This document shows, in pieces, positions 18,554 to 27,589 of a stretch of 64,000 bases of DNA. Below the pieces are notes generated by a model, which did not search any database, was not told the DNA's origin, and was given only the letters and a program-made list of their open reading frames with translations. The translations under genes were made by a program, and so were the position numbers. The stretch is from Clostridiaceae bacterium OM02-2AC (lineage in GTDB: Bacteria > Bacillota_I > Bacilli_A > Erysipelotrichales > Erysipelotrichaceae). Each line of letters begins with the position of its first letter. Position 1 is the first letter of the stretch. The stretch lies in contig QULU01000002.1 of assembly GCA_003481775.1 (NCBI GenBank), forward strand, positions 124,001 through 188,000, written 5' to 3'.

Positions 18554-20179
18554 ATGACCGGAAAGAGAATGCTGTATCTTTATGCATGTCTGTGGATTAT
18601 CGGCTTCTGTATGGTAGTATCTGTCATTTTTCCAAAGACAACACCACAGGCTGCTGTTATAGTTTCGCAACCCAAAGATATTGAGGTCCTAAACAACAGC
18701 TGGAAGGCCAAAGATGGTAAGGCTGTAGTGAATGCAGATTTCCGGGATAAAACCTTTAGCAGAAAAAGAACCCTGCCGGTAATTGCGAAGGATACCATGC
18801 TTGTTATCAGAAATAATTATCGTGGTGTACAAGTTTGTATAGATCAGGATGTTCGTCTGGATTATGGTTACCGTCAGGATGATACCACCTTGCTTGGCAA
18901 TGTATATATACGGGTGCCGCTTACACCCAAGGACAGTGACAAAGAGCTGCTTCTGAACTTCAAAAATAATTATTCAAATCTAACCTCTGATATAGAATAT
19001 CCCATGCTGGTTTCCGCATCCTCTTTCTCTTTTTATGTATTGCAGAAGAATGCCGGAATCGTTCTCACGGTAATCCTGCTGCTACTGCTTGATGCCATTC
19101 TTGTTTTTCTGATCATATGGTTGAAAAACCGCAGCTTCTGGTTGTCTAAAACATCCCTGTATGCACTTGTGGGCTTTATTTTTCTCACTGCACTGTGGCT
19201 GCTTACAGACTCCCCGGTATTACAGCTGTATGTGAGTGACAGCCTGCGTATCGTTTTATTATCCTTCTGCAGCTTTATGCTTATGCCGATTCCGCTTCTG
19301 GTCTTTATAAATGACGCATTAAAGCTACGGCGCCCTTCGTTGACTTTACTTCAGCTTTTGCTGCTGGGAAACACCATTGTGCAATGTATTCTGTACCAAG
19401 CAGGCATTCTGGATTTCGTACAAATGCTGCCAATTACCCACTTCCTGATGATTATCAGTATCGCTGCCCTGCTGTTTACATTGATTCGTGAGGTACGCCT
19501 GTATAAGACAGACTATTCCCGCAATATCCTGCTATCCTTCTTTATCCTTGCCCTGTTCTCCACAGCAGCACTAATTGCCTTTTACCTTCATCCGATGAGT
19601 GACTATAATATTTTCTTCCGCATCGGGCTTCTACTGTTTATTGTCATGCTGAGCTGCTTTTCCTTTCACAAGATTTATCTCCTGTCACAGGAACAGGAAC
19701 AAATACAGTTTTATCGCCAGCTTGCCTATACGGATACTATGACAAAAACACGCAATCGCTCAGCGTTTGAACAGGATTGCGAAAAGCTTGCCGACAGTGG
19801 AAGTGCAGTCTCTCTTACTGTATTCATGTTCGATATCAATAACCTGAAGTATACGAATGACACCTATGGACATCAAGCCGGTGACAGTATTATCAAGGAT
19901 GCAGCGGATATCCTGCACAGTGTTTTTTCCGATATCGGCCAGCTGTACCGGATCGGTGGCGATGAATTTCTAGTCATCAGCGAAAGAACATACACCTCCG
20001 CACAGGCTGTATATACGTTATTGGAACAGCAGTTGAAGGAGTATAATAAGAATGCTGCCTATCCTCTATCTATTGCCAAAGGATATGCCAGCAATATTCG
20101 GCATAATAAAGGTATTGAGGAGCTGCTGGAGTCAGCGGATCATGCCATGTATGAGGATAAGAGAAAGAGCAGAGAATGA
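18554..20179 (+). CDS. Membrane-bound diguanylate cyclase (GGDEF)
   Basis: The protein has 541 residues. An N-terminal membrane helix (about 8-25) precedes an extracellular domain of about 140 residues. Seven hydrophobic segments (about 168-370) follow in the manner of 7TMR-DISM receptors. A C-terminal GGDEF domain has the intact active site RIGGDEFLVIS (about 463-473), with YTDTMTKTRNRSAFE at its start and FDINNLKYTNDTYGHQAGD for Mg/GTP binding. It should make cyclic di-GMP in response to an extracellular ligand or membrane state. I see no RxxD inhibitory-site motif upstream of GGDEF. It is transcribed divergently from cydD and ends in a terminator. Confidence 0.9.
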   Translation: MTGKRMLYLYACLWIIGFCMVVSVIFPKTTPQAAVIVSQPKDIEVLNNSWKAKDGKAVVNADFRDKTFSRKRTLPVIAKDTMLVIRNNYRGVQVCIDQDVRLDYGYRQDDTTLLGNVYIRVPLTPKDSDKELLLNFKNNYSNLTSDIEYPMLVSASSFSFYVLQKNAGIVLTVILLLLLDAILVFLIIWLKNRSFWLSKTSLYALVGFIFLTALWLLTDSPVLQLYVSDSLRIVLLSFCSFMLMPIPLLVFINDALKLRRPSLTLLQLLLLGNTIVQCILYQAGILDFVQMLPITHFLMIISIAALLFTLIREVRLYKTDYSRNILLSFFILALFSTAALIAFYLHPMSDYNIFFRIGLLLFIVMLSCFSFHKIYLLSQEQEQIQFYRQLAYTDTMTKTRNRSAFEQDCEKLADSGSAVSLTVFMFDINNLKYTNDTYGHQAGDSIIKDAADILHSVFSDIGQLYRIGGDEFLVISERTYTSAQAVYTLLEQQLKEYNKNAAYPLSIAKGYASNIRHNKGIEELLESADHAMYEDKRKSRE

Positions 20180-20181
20180 GA

Positions 20182-20207
20182 AAAATCCCCTTTGGGGGGG
20201 ATTTTTT
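20182..20207 (+). terminator. Rho-independent terminator of the GGDEF gene
   Basis: AAAATCCCC pairs with GGGGGATTTT and is followed by T residues immediately after the stop codon. Confidence 0.9.
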
Positions 20208-20328
20208 CATAATGGAATTATGTATTCATATGGATCTATCTTTCATTAACAAAAAACAGACATTGACTATTCGCTGTCTTATGTAAAAGGACAGATAGCA
20301 GGCATGTCTGTTTCTTATATATTGTGGT

Positions 20329-20925
20329 TTATTTCTCAACCGCAACTACCTTGGTATCCGCCAGATAGTCATGAATCATTCGTCTCGATTTCTTTTTCAT
20401 AGCGATATAAATGGACAGGAAACAGATAACACCACTTGCTACTCCAAGAACCAGTGTTAAATCATATCCTGCAGCCAACGACAGGAGCTGACAGACATAG
20501 CTTCCTCCTGGAATCAGACAGCCTTCCAGAATGATACAGCCAAGGATCTGCCGTATGCACAAGGACTTCAAATCGACATCGCTGCCATCCCGCTTAACGA
20601 TTTTCATATCCATGAATTTCTTTCCACATGTCTGGCCATTATGGCGATAAGGGTAAATCACATAGTATGCAATGCAAAACAGCAGACTGAGTATACCTGC
20701 CACCCAGCCATAAGGCTGATCAAAAATCAACAGATTCTGATTAACCTCCTGTGTTTTGGTCAGAGCCATATATAAAATGACAGTTGGAAAAGCAGTAATC
20801 ATAGAGCCTGCCACCCAGTCAATCAGCCATGCTACAGCTCGATTTGTCATGTCTACGTTACATGCTTCATTGTCTAGTTTTGAAAATAGTCGAAAATACC
20901 ATTTCAGCTTTACTGTATCTTCCAT
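20329..20925 (-). CDS. RDD family membrane protein
   Basis: The 198-residue protein has the RDD motif region NRAVAWLIDWVAGS (about residues 29-42), carrying the family Arg and first Asp. Three to four hydrophobic segments follow, with CGKKFMDMKIVKRDG (about 106-120) between them, as in the family. RDD proteins are small integral membrane proteins of mostly unknown function; a few act as Na+/H+ antiporters. It is transcribed alone with an AAAGGAGATT site. A GntR/HutC-type palindrome at the start of transcription suggests repression by a small-molecule-sensing regulator. Confidence 0.85.
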   Translation of the reverse strand: MEDTVKLKWYFRLFSKLDNEACNVDMTNRAVAWLIDWVAGSMITAFPTVILYMALTKTQEVNQNLLIFDQPYGWVAGILSLLFCIAYYVIYPYRHNGQTCGKKFMDMKIVKRDGSDVDLKSLCIRQILGCIILEGCLIPGGSYVCQLLSLAAGYDLTLVLGVASGVICFLSIYIAMKKKSRRMIHDYLADTKVVAVEK

Positions 20926-20955
20926 ATGCCAAATCTCCTTTACGTATTGGTTTTT

Positions 20956-21010
20956 AGTGGTCTATACCACTTGACAACCATAGTATAACACACATGAAAG
21001 CGCATTCCAA
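20956..21010 (-). promoter_or_regulatory. RDD gene promoter with GntR/HutC-type operator
   Basis: On the minus strand TTGGAA (21010-21005), 17 bp and TATACT (20987-20982) form the promoter. A near-palindrome AGTGGTCTATACCACT at 20956-20971 covers the start of transcription. Its core GGTCTATACC resembles NagR/DasR-like GntR-HutC operators, so repression is likely. The cognate regulator is unknown. The window's own GntR at 40525-41241 is one candidate but shows no such site at its own promoter. Confidence 0.6.
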
Positions 21011-21070
21011 GTATTTTTATATATAAATATGATTCCTCTTTGATACACAATATTACTAATATGAATAACA

Positions 21071-21358
21071 CGCTTTGATGAAATACAAAATTACGATGTC
21101 CACGTGAAGGATGAGGCAGGACGTTTCTATAATCTCGAGATGCAGACCACGTATGCAGGAATTGCGGAAATGATGCGTTTTGAATTTTACGGAGTCAGAG
21201 CATTGAACATTCAGCTGAAAAGCAGTGAGAAATACAGGGATTTGAAGCCTGTATACCAGGTTATTTTCATTGAAAAATATGCTTGGAATAATAAAAATCT
21301 GATCAATCACTATAAAATGCGTAATGAACAGGGTAAGCGGAGAGTGCATATCCACTGA
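21071..21358 (+). pseudogene. Remnant of an Rpn/PD-(D/E)XK nuclease family transposase
   Basis: The frame is open from 21068 to 21358 without a credible start. It contains the PDDEXK_2 core DVHVKDEAGRFYNLEMQT (catalytic-type D then ExQ), TYAGIAEMMRFEFYG, and the following PVYQVIFIEKY strand. Full-length members are about 280 residues; both ends are missing, and a stop precedes the fragment at 21065. It is a decayed recombination-promoting nuclease or transposase-like gene. No terminal repeats are visible. Confidence 0.75.
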
Positions 21359-21497
21359 TCAGAAGAACCTTCATCCATCTACCGGTCATCCATGACATCG
21401 CAAATGCGTTTATGATTCATGTAAAAATATTTGCATCCCCTTATATGCAGGAGTATAATAATATTCATACATTATGAACAAAAAAGGAGTTATGTTT

Positions 21498-22265
21498 ATG
21501 CTATATACCTTTGTTATCTGCTTCATCGCCGGTATCGGTGCAGGTCTTGGCACCGGCTTTGCAGGAATGAGCGCCGCGGCGGTAATATCCCCGATGCTGA
21601 TTACATTCTTGGACATGGAACCCTATATGGCTGTGGGGATTGCTCTGGCGAGTGATGTGCTGGCCAGCGCTGTTTCCGCTTATACATACGGCAAGCACGG
21701 CAATCTGGATATCCGCAACGGCATTGTAATGATGATATTTGTTCTTCTCTTCACACTTGTTGGAAGCTATATATCCAGTCTGGTTCCGGGAACAGCAATG
21801 GGTGGCTTCTCCACCTTTATGACGCTGCTGCTTGGTATCAAATTCATCGTGCGTCCGGTCATGACAACAAAAAGTAGTATGGAGCATACCAATCCGAAGA
21901 AAAGACTTATGCAATCCATGGTGTCCGGCGCGATGGTTGGCTTCATCTGCGGTTTTATCGGTGCAGGCGGCGGTATGATGATGCTGCTGATTTTGACCAG
22001 CGTACTTGGCTATGAATTAAAAACAGCAGTCGGTACCAGCGTATTTATTATGACCTTTACCGCATTTACCGGTGCTGTTAGCCACTTTACCATCGGTGGT
22101 ATGCCCGATATAACCGCTTTGATTCTCTGCATCGCCTCTACACTTCTTTGGGCGAGAATAGCAGCTAGATTTGCCAACAAGGCCAGTGCCAAAACACTGA
22201 ATCGGGCAACCGGTGTTGTACTTACGGTATTAGGCATTGCCATTCTGGCTGTCAATTATTTGTAA
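21498..22265 (+). CDS. TauE/SafE family sulfite/anion exporter
   Basis: The 255-residue membrane protein has about eight hydrophobic segments and the two family repeats GIGAGLGTGFAGMSAA and GFICGFIGAGGGMMMLL. Members export sulfite, sulfoacetate or related organosulfur anions. The start is the ATG at 21498, eight bases after AAAAAGGAG; ATGs at 21474 and 21492 are in frame but badly placed. A second sulfur-related gene (arylsulfate sulfotransferase, 60070) is far away, and no functional link is shown. A hairpin terminator follows. Confidence 0.88.
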   Translation: MLYTFVICFIAGIGAGLGTGFAGMSAAAVISPMLITFLDMEPYMAVGIALASDVLASAVSAYTYGKHGNLDIRNGIVMMIFVLLFTLVGSYISSLVPGTAMGGFSTFMTLLLGIKFIVRPVMTTKSSMEHTNPKKRLMQSMVSGAMVGFICGFIGAGGGMMMLLILTSVLGYELKTAVGTSVFIMTFTAFTGAVSHFTIGGMPDITALILCIASTLLWARIAARFANKASAKTLNRATGVVLTVLGIAILAVNYL

Positions 22266-22309
22266 TCTTTTATAGAATGGATTGGTAATATGCAGCTCTG
22301 CAAAAAATA

Positions 22310-22359
22310 AAAAGGGAAGACATGTGTCTATTGTGATCATAGACCTGTTTTCCCTTTTG
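22310..22359. terminator. Bidirectional terminator between tauE and dehydrogenase
   Basis: A long imperfect hairpin with AAAAGGGAA pairing with TTCCCTTTT and an inner GTCTAT/ATAGAC stem has T-runs on both strands. It serves the convergent genes ending at 22265 and 22441. Confidence 0.75.
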
Positions 22360-22440
22360 CTGTAAACGTATTTGTATAGAGAAACGGAAAGTGCGTTTCT
22401 ACATACTTCCCTTATGATATACGGTGAAATACAGCATACG

Positions 22441-23439
22441 TTATTCAATTTCCTTGTTTACATAATTGACGGTATGCACACGGTATCCCAGCTTTCGATC
22501 AACGACATTCTTTAGTTCTTTATGTTCCAGAAATGCCTGCAAATTATAAAGTGCAATTTCTGTAAAGCGATAAAAGGATTCCTTCAGCTGAAAGGTACCG
22601 GAAATATGAGGTGTGATAATGACATTTGGCTGTTTCCAGAGCGGATGCTCCTTTGCAAGGGGCTCCCTGTCGCATACATCCAGAACAGCTCCTGAAAGCT
22701 GCTTCTGCTGTATAGCCTGCAGAAGTTCATCACAACTCAAAGCATCCCCTCTTCCCACATTGACAAGAATTGCCGTTGTCTTCATACAGGCAAGCTGTTC
22801 ACTTCCAAAGCATCCACGGGTCTTTTCTGTACTCGGAAGTGCCAGCACCACCACATCAGCACGCGGAAGCAGCGTACACAGCTCTTCCATCGTATGCAGC
22901 TCATCGAAATAAGGAACTCGCTCCTGCACCCGTCGGCGTATTCCTATTGTATACGCGCCCATTGCTTTCACTCTTTTCGCAAATTCCTGTCCTAAGTCAC
23001 CGGTTCCCGCAATCAAAATCGTAGAGCCGTAAATCGACTGCACCGGCCCTTCCATATGCCAGTACGCCTGCTCCTGATTACGGATATACAGATTCATATT
23101 CCGCATCAGCATCAATATTGTGCAAATCAGATATTCGCTGATTGCCATTCCAAAGCTTCCGGAAGCATTGCATAGCTGACAATCCTTCGGAAGCAATCCA
23201 TCAGCTGTATACTGCTCACTACCCGCACAATCCAGCTGCAGTAAACGCAGTCTCTGCGCATTTCCTAAAAGCTCTTTCGGTACTCTGCCAATGATGACAT
23301 CCGCCTCTTTTACCATAGCGGCACTCACACACTTCGCATTTGAGCATGTCACAATATAGCTGTCCGGTATTCGGGCAAGCTGTTCCCGTTCAAAGCCGGA
23401 AAGCTCAAGCAGATGCAGCTTTTCCCTACTCATCTTCAT
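22441..23439 (-). CDS. D-isomer-specific 2-hydroxyacid dehydrogenase
   Basis: The protein is about 332 residues. The NAD-binding motif is GTGDLGQEFAKRVKAMG (about 146-162). The catalytic Arg is in VNVGRGDAL (about 232-240), the Glu in CDREPLAKEHP, and the His in ITPHISG (about 283-289). It reduces a 2-keto acid with NADH or NADPH; the substrate is unknown, but lactate, glyoxylate or hydroxypyruvate types are possible. The start is ATG 23439 (or 23433), overlapping the end of the upstream gene, so the two genes are translationally coupled. The open frame up to 23508 lies inside the upstream gene and is not used. Confidence 0.88.
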   Translation of the reverse strand: MKMSREKLHLLELSGFEREQLARIPDSYIVTCSNAKCVSAAMVKEADVIIGRVPKELLGNAQRLRLLQLDCAGSEQYTADGLLPKDCQLCNASGSFGMAISEYLICTILMLMRNMNLYIRNQEQAYWHMEGPVQSIYGSTILIAGTGDLGQEFAKRVKAMGAYTIGIRRRVQERVPYFDELHTMEELCTLLPRADVVVLALPSTEKTRGCFGSEQLACMKTTAILVNVGRGDALSCDELLQAIQQKQLSGAVLDVCDREPLAKEHPLWKQPNVIITPHISGTFQLKESFYRFTEIALYNLQAFLEHKELKNVVDRKLGYRVHTVNYVNKEIE

Positions 23440-23890
23440 GCAGCAGTACTCTTCTTGAAATATCGGAAAGCAAATAAATCTGATCAAAAACCTCTTCCAT
23501 TCTTTCATTCAGCTCATCCAGAATCTCTCCGTCTACATTATAATTCAAAAAGGCGTTTTCAATTTCCTCCGTCAGCTGCAGCCCCTTGTTGGAAATCTCC
23601 AGAAACTTTATGAAATTTGTACTGTTAGCAGCATTTTGAAACTTCTCAACATCATGCTTGATGAAGGACAGAACCTCATATTCATTGGAAAACTTGCCAT
23701 GAACCATGGAATAAGGGCGCATCCTCTGCAGAAAATATTTACCCTCTCGTGTAATATTGAATACATAGGAGATTCGCATATCCTCCTTCAAATCAAAATT
23801 AACCAGATACATCTGTGAATCCAGCTTCTGTATCTTTGTCGCATTCATTTCCTCCAGCTTTTCCTGAATCAGCTCTTCATTCATATACAT
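23426..23890 (-). CDS. Hypothetical acidic cytoplasmic protein
   Basis: The 154-residue soluble protein has no membrane segment. It is predicted to be a mixed N-terminal fold (about 1-75, with strands such as MYLVNFDL and RISYVFNIT) followed by a helical, strongly acidic C-terminal half. I do not recognise the family. It is the first gene of a two-gene unit with the hydroxyacid dehydrogenase, overlapping it by 14 bases, so it may be functionally linked. The second methionine (MNEEL) is an alternative start. Confidence 0.7.
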   Translation of the reverse strand: MYMNEELIQEKLEEMNATKIQKLDSQMYLVNFDLKEDMRISYVFNITREGKYFLQRMRPYSMVHGKFSNEYEVLSFIKHDVEKFQNAANSTNFIKFLEISNKGLQLTEEIENAFLNYNVDGEILDELNERMEEVFDQIYLLSDISRRVLLHEDE

Positions 23891-24028
23891 AATCAGCCCT
23901 CATTTCTCTTTTCGCTCTTTTCCTATACGCTTACCTACAGTATATCACAATCTAAATACTCCTCCTTATAAAATATTGCGTTCCCTTTTTAAAAATTAGA
24001 TGTATAATAGAAAGCTGAGGGATATCGT

Positions 24029-24973
24029 ATGGAAAATTTAATATTTTGTCTGAATGCCACGATTCCGGTATTCATAACAATGATTTTTGGTTACTTCTTT
24101 AAAAGGATACACCTGTTTGACGCAGCCTTCCTTTCTAAAATGAACAAGTTTGTATTTGTTGCAGCGCTGCCTGTTCTTCTGTTTGAGGACATCAGCACAA
24201 CAGACCTTAGAAAAGCATGGGATACATCCTTTGTCGTCTTCTGCTTTCTGGCAACACTGCTCTCCATTCTCTTTTCAATCGCCGTTTCCTATCGATTAAA
24301 GGATCGAAGTATTCAGGGAGAATTTGTACAGGCAAGCTATCGCAGCAGTGCTGCGATTCTGGGCATCGCCTTTATTCAAAATATTTATGGAAATGCAGGA
24401 ATGGCTCCACTTATGATTGTTGCGACTGTTCCTCTCTATAATATTATCGCTGTTATTGTGTTGTCGATGATGAAGCCAAAGCGAGAAGTGTTGCATAAAG
24501 AGCTTATCCTGCAAACGGTTAAGGATATTCTGCGCAATCCGATCATTCTGGGAATCGGTGCCGGTATGCTTTGGTCCCTGCTAAGAATCCCGCAGCCCGT
24601 CATACTGCAGAAGTCACTGCATAATCTGGGAGCCCTTGCGACACCGCTTGGGTTGATGGCGATGGGAGGTTCCTTTGAATTTCACGATCTCTATGCCAAA
24701 CGAAAGCCCGCTCTGATCTGCACCTTCATGAAGCTGATTCTGTTTGTCGCAATCTTTCTGCCGATCGCAATTTCTCTTGGCTTTGTGAATGATAAGCTGG
24801 TGGCGATTCTGGTCATGCTTGGCTCTGCCACGACAGTAAGCTGTTATATTATGGCTCGGAATATGGGGCATGAGGGAACGCTATCTAGCAGTGTTGTCAT
24901 GATGACCACACTTGGCAGTGCATTTACATTGACGATGTGGCTGTATATATTAAAAAGCTTGCAAGCTCTATAG
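24029..24973 (+). CDS. AEC family (auxin efflux carrier-like) transporter
   Basis: The 314-residue membrane protein has about ten hydrophobic segments split into two five-helix halves by a cytosolic loop with MMKPKREVLHKEL (about 150-162). The N-terminal half has FITMIFGYFFKR and MNKFVFVAALPVLLFED, and the second half has GLMAMGGSFEF, all typical of AEC carriers such as malate or other dicarboxylate permeases. The start at 24029 follows GAGGG. It lies 11 bases upstream of iadA and is probably cotranscribed, which would suit import or export of an aspartate-related product. Confidence 0.88.
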   Translation: MENLIFCLNATIPVFITMIFGYFFKRIHLFDAAFLSKMNKFVFVAALPVLLFEDISTTDLRKAWDTSFVVFCFLATLLSILFSIAVSYRLKDRSIQGEFVQASYRSSAAILGIAFIQNIYGNAGMAPLMIVATVPLYNIIAVIVLSMMKPKREVLHKELILQTVKDILRNPIILGIGAGMLWSLLRIPQPVILQKSLHNLGALATPLGLMAMGGSFEFHDLYAKRKPALICTFMKLILFVAIFLPIAISLGFVNDKLVAILVMLGSATTVSCYIMARNMGHEGTLSSSVVMMTTLGSAFTLTMWLYILKSLQAL

Positions 24974-24984
24974 GAGGAAACGCT

Positions 24985-26112
24985 ATGCAACTGGTGAAAC
25001 ACGTACATATTTATGCACCAAAGGATCTGGGGATACAGGATATTCTTATAGCAGAAGGGCACATCGCCCACATCGCGCCTCACATCGAGCCAGCTCCCTA
25101 TATGGACATTACCGATGGCTGTGGAAAACGGTTGACACCGGGATTGATTGATCGCCATGTCCATGTAAGCGGAGGAGGCGGAGAAGGCGGCTTTGCGACA
25201 CGGACTCCGGAAATTCAGTTATCTGCACTCATACAGGCAGGCATCACTACGGTGGTTGGTTTACTTGGGACTGACGGTGTGACACGCAGTGTAGAGGATT
25301 TGATTGCCAAAGTCAAAGCGCTTAAAAGTGAAGGAATTTCCGCCTATGCTATGACAGGCTCCTACGCTTATCCGAGTGCGACAATTACAGGCTCAGTAAA
25401 AAAAGATATCCTGTTTATAGACGAAATTCTTGGTTTGAAGCTTGCATTAAGCGATCATCGAAGCTCTCATCTATCACTGGAGGAATTTTTCAGACTTGCC
25501 AGTGATGTCAGGACAGCTGGCATGCTCGCAGGAAAGCCGGGTTGTATGACATTGCATATGGGGGATGAAGCTGACGACCTTGCCTATGTCATGAAAGCCG
25601 TGAAAAACACCGGACTGCCATGTACCATGTTTCACCCGACCCATGTCACAAGAAATGAACAGCTGTTCCAAAAAGCCCTGCAGCTATTATATATGGGCGG
25701 TACCATAGATATAACCTGTGATGAGCAGGGAGGATGTGCTTCCTGGATTAAGCAGGCAAACCCAAAGGATTATGAACGAATCACCGTAAGCTCTGACGGG
25801 CAGGGGAGCTGGTCAAATTACGATGAAAACGGAAATCTGACTGCAATCGGTGTCTCCAATGTTTCTGTTCTCCTGCAAAATGTGCAGGAAATGCTGCGGA
25901 AACAGGACTTTTCAATTACCGACTGCATTTCCTTCGCAACAGCGAATCCAGCCCGTGCGCTTGGCTTATACCCTGCAAAGGGGTGCATCTGTGTTGGAGG
26001 AGATGCCGATCTTTTGCTGTTTGATGAAGATTGGCAGCTTCATGATGTAATGGCGAATGGGAGCTGGTTAATGAGAAAGCAAAAGCTTTTGAAGAGAGGA
26101 ACCTTTGAATAA
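24985..26112 (+). CDS. iadA: Beta-aspartyl-peptidase (isoaspartyl dipeptidase)
   Basis: The 375-residue amidohydrolase hydrolyses isoaspartyl dipeptides left from damaged proteins. Motifs are the metal-binding HVH in TPGLIDRHVHVSGGGGE (about 54-60), GLLGTDG, the LALSDHRSS loop typical of IadA, MTLHMGD with a metal-ligand His, FHPTHVTRN, and VSSDGQGS with the catalytic Asp. The start is ATG 24985 behind TAGGAGGAAA. It directly follows the AEC transporter, so the pair may salvage beta-aspartyl peptides. The length matches the family. Confidence 0.95.
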   Translation: MQLVKHVHIYAPKDLGIQDILIAEGHIAHIAPHIEPAPYMDITDGCGKRLTPGLIDRHVHVSGGGGEGGFATRTPEIQLSALIQAGITTVVGLLGTDGVTRSVEDLIAKVKALKSEGISAYAMTGSYAYPSATITGSVKKDILFIDEILGLKLALSDHRSSHLSLEEFFRLASDVRTAGMLAGKPGCMTLHMGDEADDLAYVMKAVKNTGLPCTMFHPTHVTRNEQLFQKALQLLYMGGTIDITCDEQGGCASWIKQANPKDYERITVSSDGQGSWSNYDENGNLTAIGVSNVSVLLQNVQEMLRKQDFSITDCISFATANPARALGLYPAKGCICVGGDADLLLFDEDWQLHDVMANGSWLMRKQKLLKRGTFE

Positions 26113-26146
26113 AGGTACTGTCATTGATATAAGTCCGATATACAGC

Positions 26147-26210
26147 AAAAAGGTATCCGCAAGGACATAACGGTAGGCTCCATACCGTATATCTTTCGAT
26201 ACCTTTTTTT
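26147..26210. terminator. Bidirectional terminator between iadA and metK
   Basis: AAAAAGGTATC pairs with GATACCTTTTT around an inner CGGTA/TACCG hairpin, with T-runs on both strands. It lies between two convergent genes. Confidence 0.85.
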
Positions 26211-26247
26211 CTATGAATTTTTCACTTTCACAAATAACGCTTTGCCT

Positions 26248-27345
26248 TTAATACTTTAAATCTATAATTTTCTCCCAGCTGAATTCCTCTCTGCCAAAAT
26301 GCCCATAGCAGGATGTTTCCTTGTAAATCGGACGGCATAGATCCAGTTCCTCAATGATATCCTTTACCTCAAAGCTGAAATTGCTGCGAATGATATCGAG
26401 TATCTCCTCATCACTTTTATTTCCTGTTCCAAAGGTATCCACCATAATGGATACCGGCTTCACCTTACCGATAGCATATGCAACCTGTACCTCACATTTG
26501 CTGGCCAGCTGATGTGCCACGATATTCTTAGCAACATAGCGGCAGTAATATGCTGCACTGCGGTCAACCTTGGAAGGGTCTTTACTGGAGAAGCAGCCTC
26601 CACCGATTCTTCCCATGCCACCGTAGCTGTCTACAACGATTTTCCTTCCCGTTGTACCACTGTCTCCAAAGGAACCACCCATGACAAAGCTGCCACTTGG
26701 ATTGATCAGATAAATGGTATCCTCATCCAGCAGCTCATCCGGGATGACAGGGGTTATGACATCCTTCATGACGATGTCAGCAATCTGCTGCTGTGAAGCC
26801 TTCGCCACATGCTGTGTGGAAACAACAATCGTATCAATTCTCTTGATTTTATCATTTTCATATTCCACGCTCACCTGTGTCTTTCCATCCGGAAGCAGCA
26901 GAGCATTCCCACGACGTACATCACTCAGGCGCTTTGCCAGCTTGTGTGCATATTCAATAGCAGCTGGCATATAGTTATCTGTATCATCACATGCATATCC
27001 GAACATGATTCCCTGATCTCCTGCACCGATTTCTCCATCATCCTGTACAACAGCCTGATTGATTTCCTGAGACTGCTCGCGTACCTTCACCAACACCTCA
27101 TACTCTTCCGTATAGCCGATTTCCCGAATAACCTCTTTTGCGATTTTCGCATACTCCAGCACAGCCTTGGTATTAGCCTCGCCATAAACAAGTACAAAAT
27201 CATCCTTGATGGTTGCCTCCACCGCCATTTTACTGGCAGGGTCCTGACGAAGAGCTTCATCCAGAATACTATCTGCGATACGGTCACAGATTTTATCCGG
27301 ATGCCCCTCTGTAATACTTTCTGATGTAAAAATATAATCCTTCAT
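26248..27345 (-). CDS. metK: S-adenosylmethionine synthetase
   Basis: The 365-residue enzyme makes SAM from methionine and ATP. Signature segments are FTSESITEGHPDKICDRI at the N-terminus, GAGDQGIMFGYA (about 107-118), and NPSGSFVMGG. It is about 30 residues shorter than the usual 385-400. The loop normally written GGGAFSGKDPTKVDRS is GGGCFSSKDPSKVDRS here, so the nucleotide-loop A and G are replaced by C and S. The catalytic Lys and Asp of KDPSKVD are kept. The gene is preceded by a SAM-I riboswitch with its own terminator, so expression should fall when SAM is plentiful. It is a single-gene transcript. Confidence 0.95.
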   Translation of the reverse strand: MKDYIFTSESITEGHPDKICDRIADSILDEALRQDPASKMAVEATIKDDFVLVYGEANTKAVLEYAKIAKEVIREIGYTEEYEVLVKVREQSQEINQAVVQDDGEIGAGDQGIMFGYACDDTDNYMPAAIEYAHKLAKRLSDVRRGNALLLPDGKTQVSVEYENDKIKRIDTIVVSTQHVAKASQQQIADIVMKDVITPVIPDELLDEDTIYLINPSGSFVMGGSFGDSGTTGRKIVVDSYGGMGRIGGGCFSSKDPSKVDRSAAYYCRYVAKNIVAHQLASKCEVQVAYAIGKVKPVSIMVDTFGTGNKSDEEILDIIRSNFSFEVKDIIEELDLCRPIYKETSCYGHFGREEFSWEKIIDLKY

Positions 27346-27375
27346 TTCTCAAATCTCCTTTGCTTCTATCCTGAA

Positions 27376-27517
27376 AAATGCCTTCCCTAGCGTGAGAGAA
27401 GGCAAATCGTTATGTGATTGTTCTCTTATCGCTGTTAGCAGTACCACCTTATATGATGCGTCATACAGGTTGGTGTGGGATCAAGCGAGCTAACTCTCTA
27501 CCCCAACTCTTGATAAA
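27376..27517 (-). ncRNA. SAM-I (S-box) riboswitch of metK
   Basis: On the minus strand the aptamer runs from about 27517 to 27424. It has the hallmark TTTATCAAGAG at the 5' side, TGATCCCACACCAACC in place of the usual TGAAACCCGGCAACC, AAGGTGGTACTGCTAACAGC, and the closing GATAAG that pairs with CTTATC to form P1. A rho-independent terminator, GCCTTCTCT/AGGGAAGGC plus T5, follows at 27404-27376, before the metK ribosome site. This arrangement is a classic transcription-off switch responding to SAM. The core departs from consensus at several bases but keeps the architecture. Confidence 0.88.
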
Positions 27518-27561
27518 AAGGCATCTATATTAAACCACAATATAAAAAGCATTGCAATAGT

Positions 27562-27589
27562 AAAAAGAGATTCCGCATTGGAAATCTCT
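27562..27589 (-). terminator. Terminator overlapping the stop of the 53-residue gene
   Basis: On the minus strand AGAGATTTCC pairs with GGAATCTCT across a 5-base loop and is followed by T5. The first stem base overlaps the TAG stop, so this small gene is terminated before the metK riboswitch. Confidence 0.85.
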
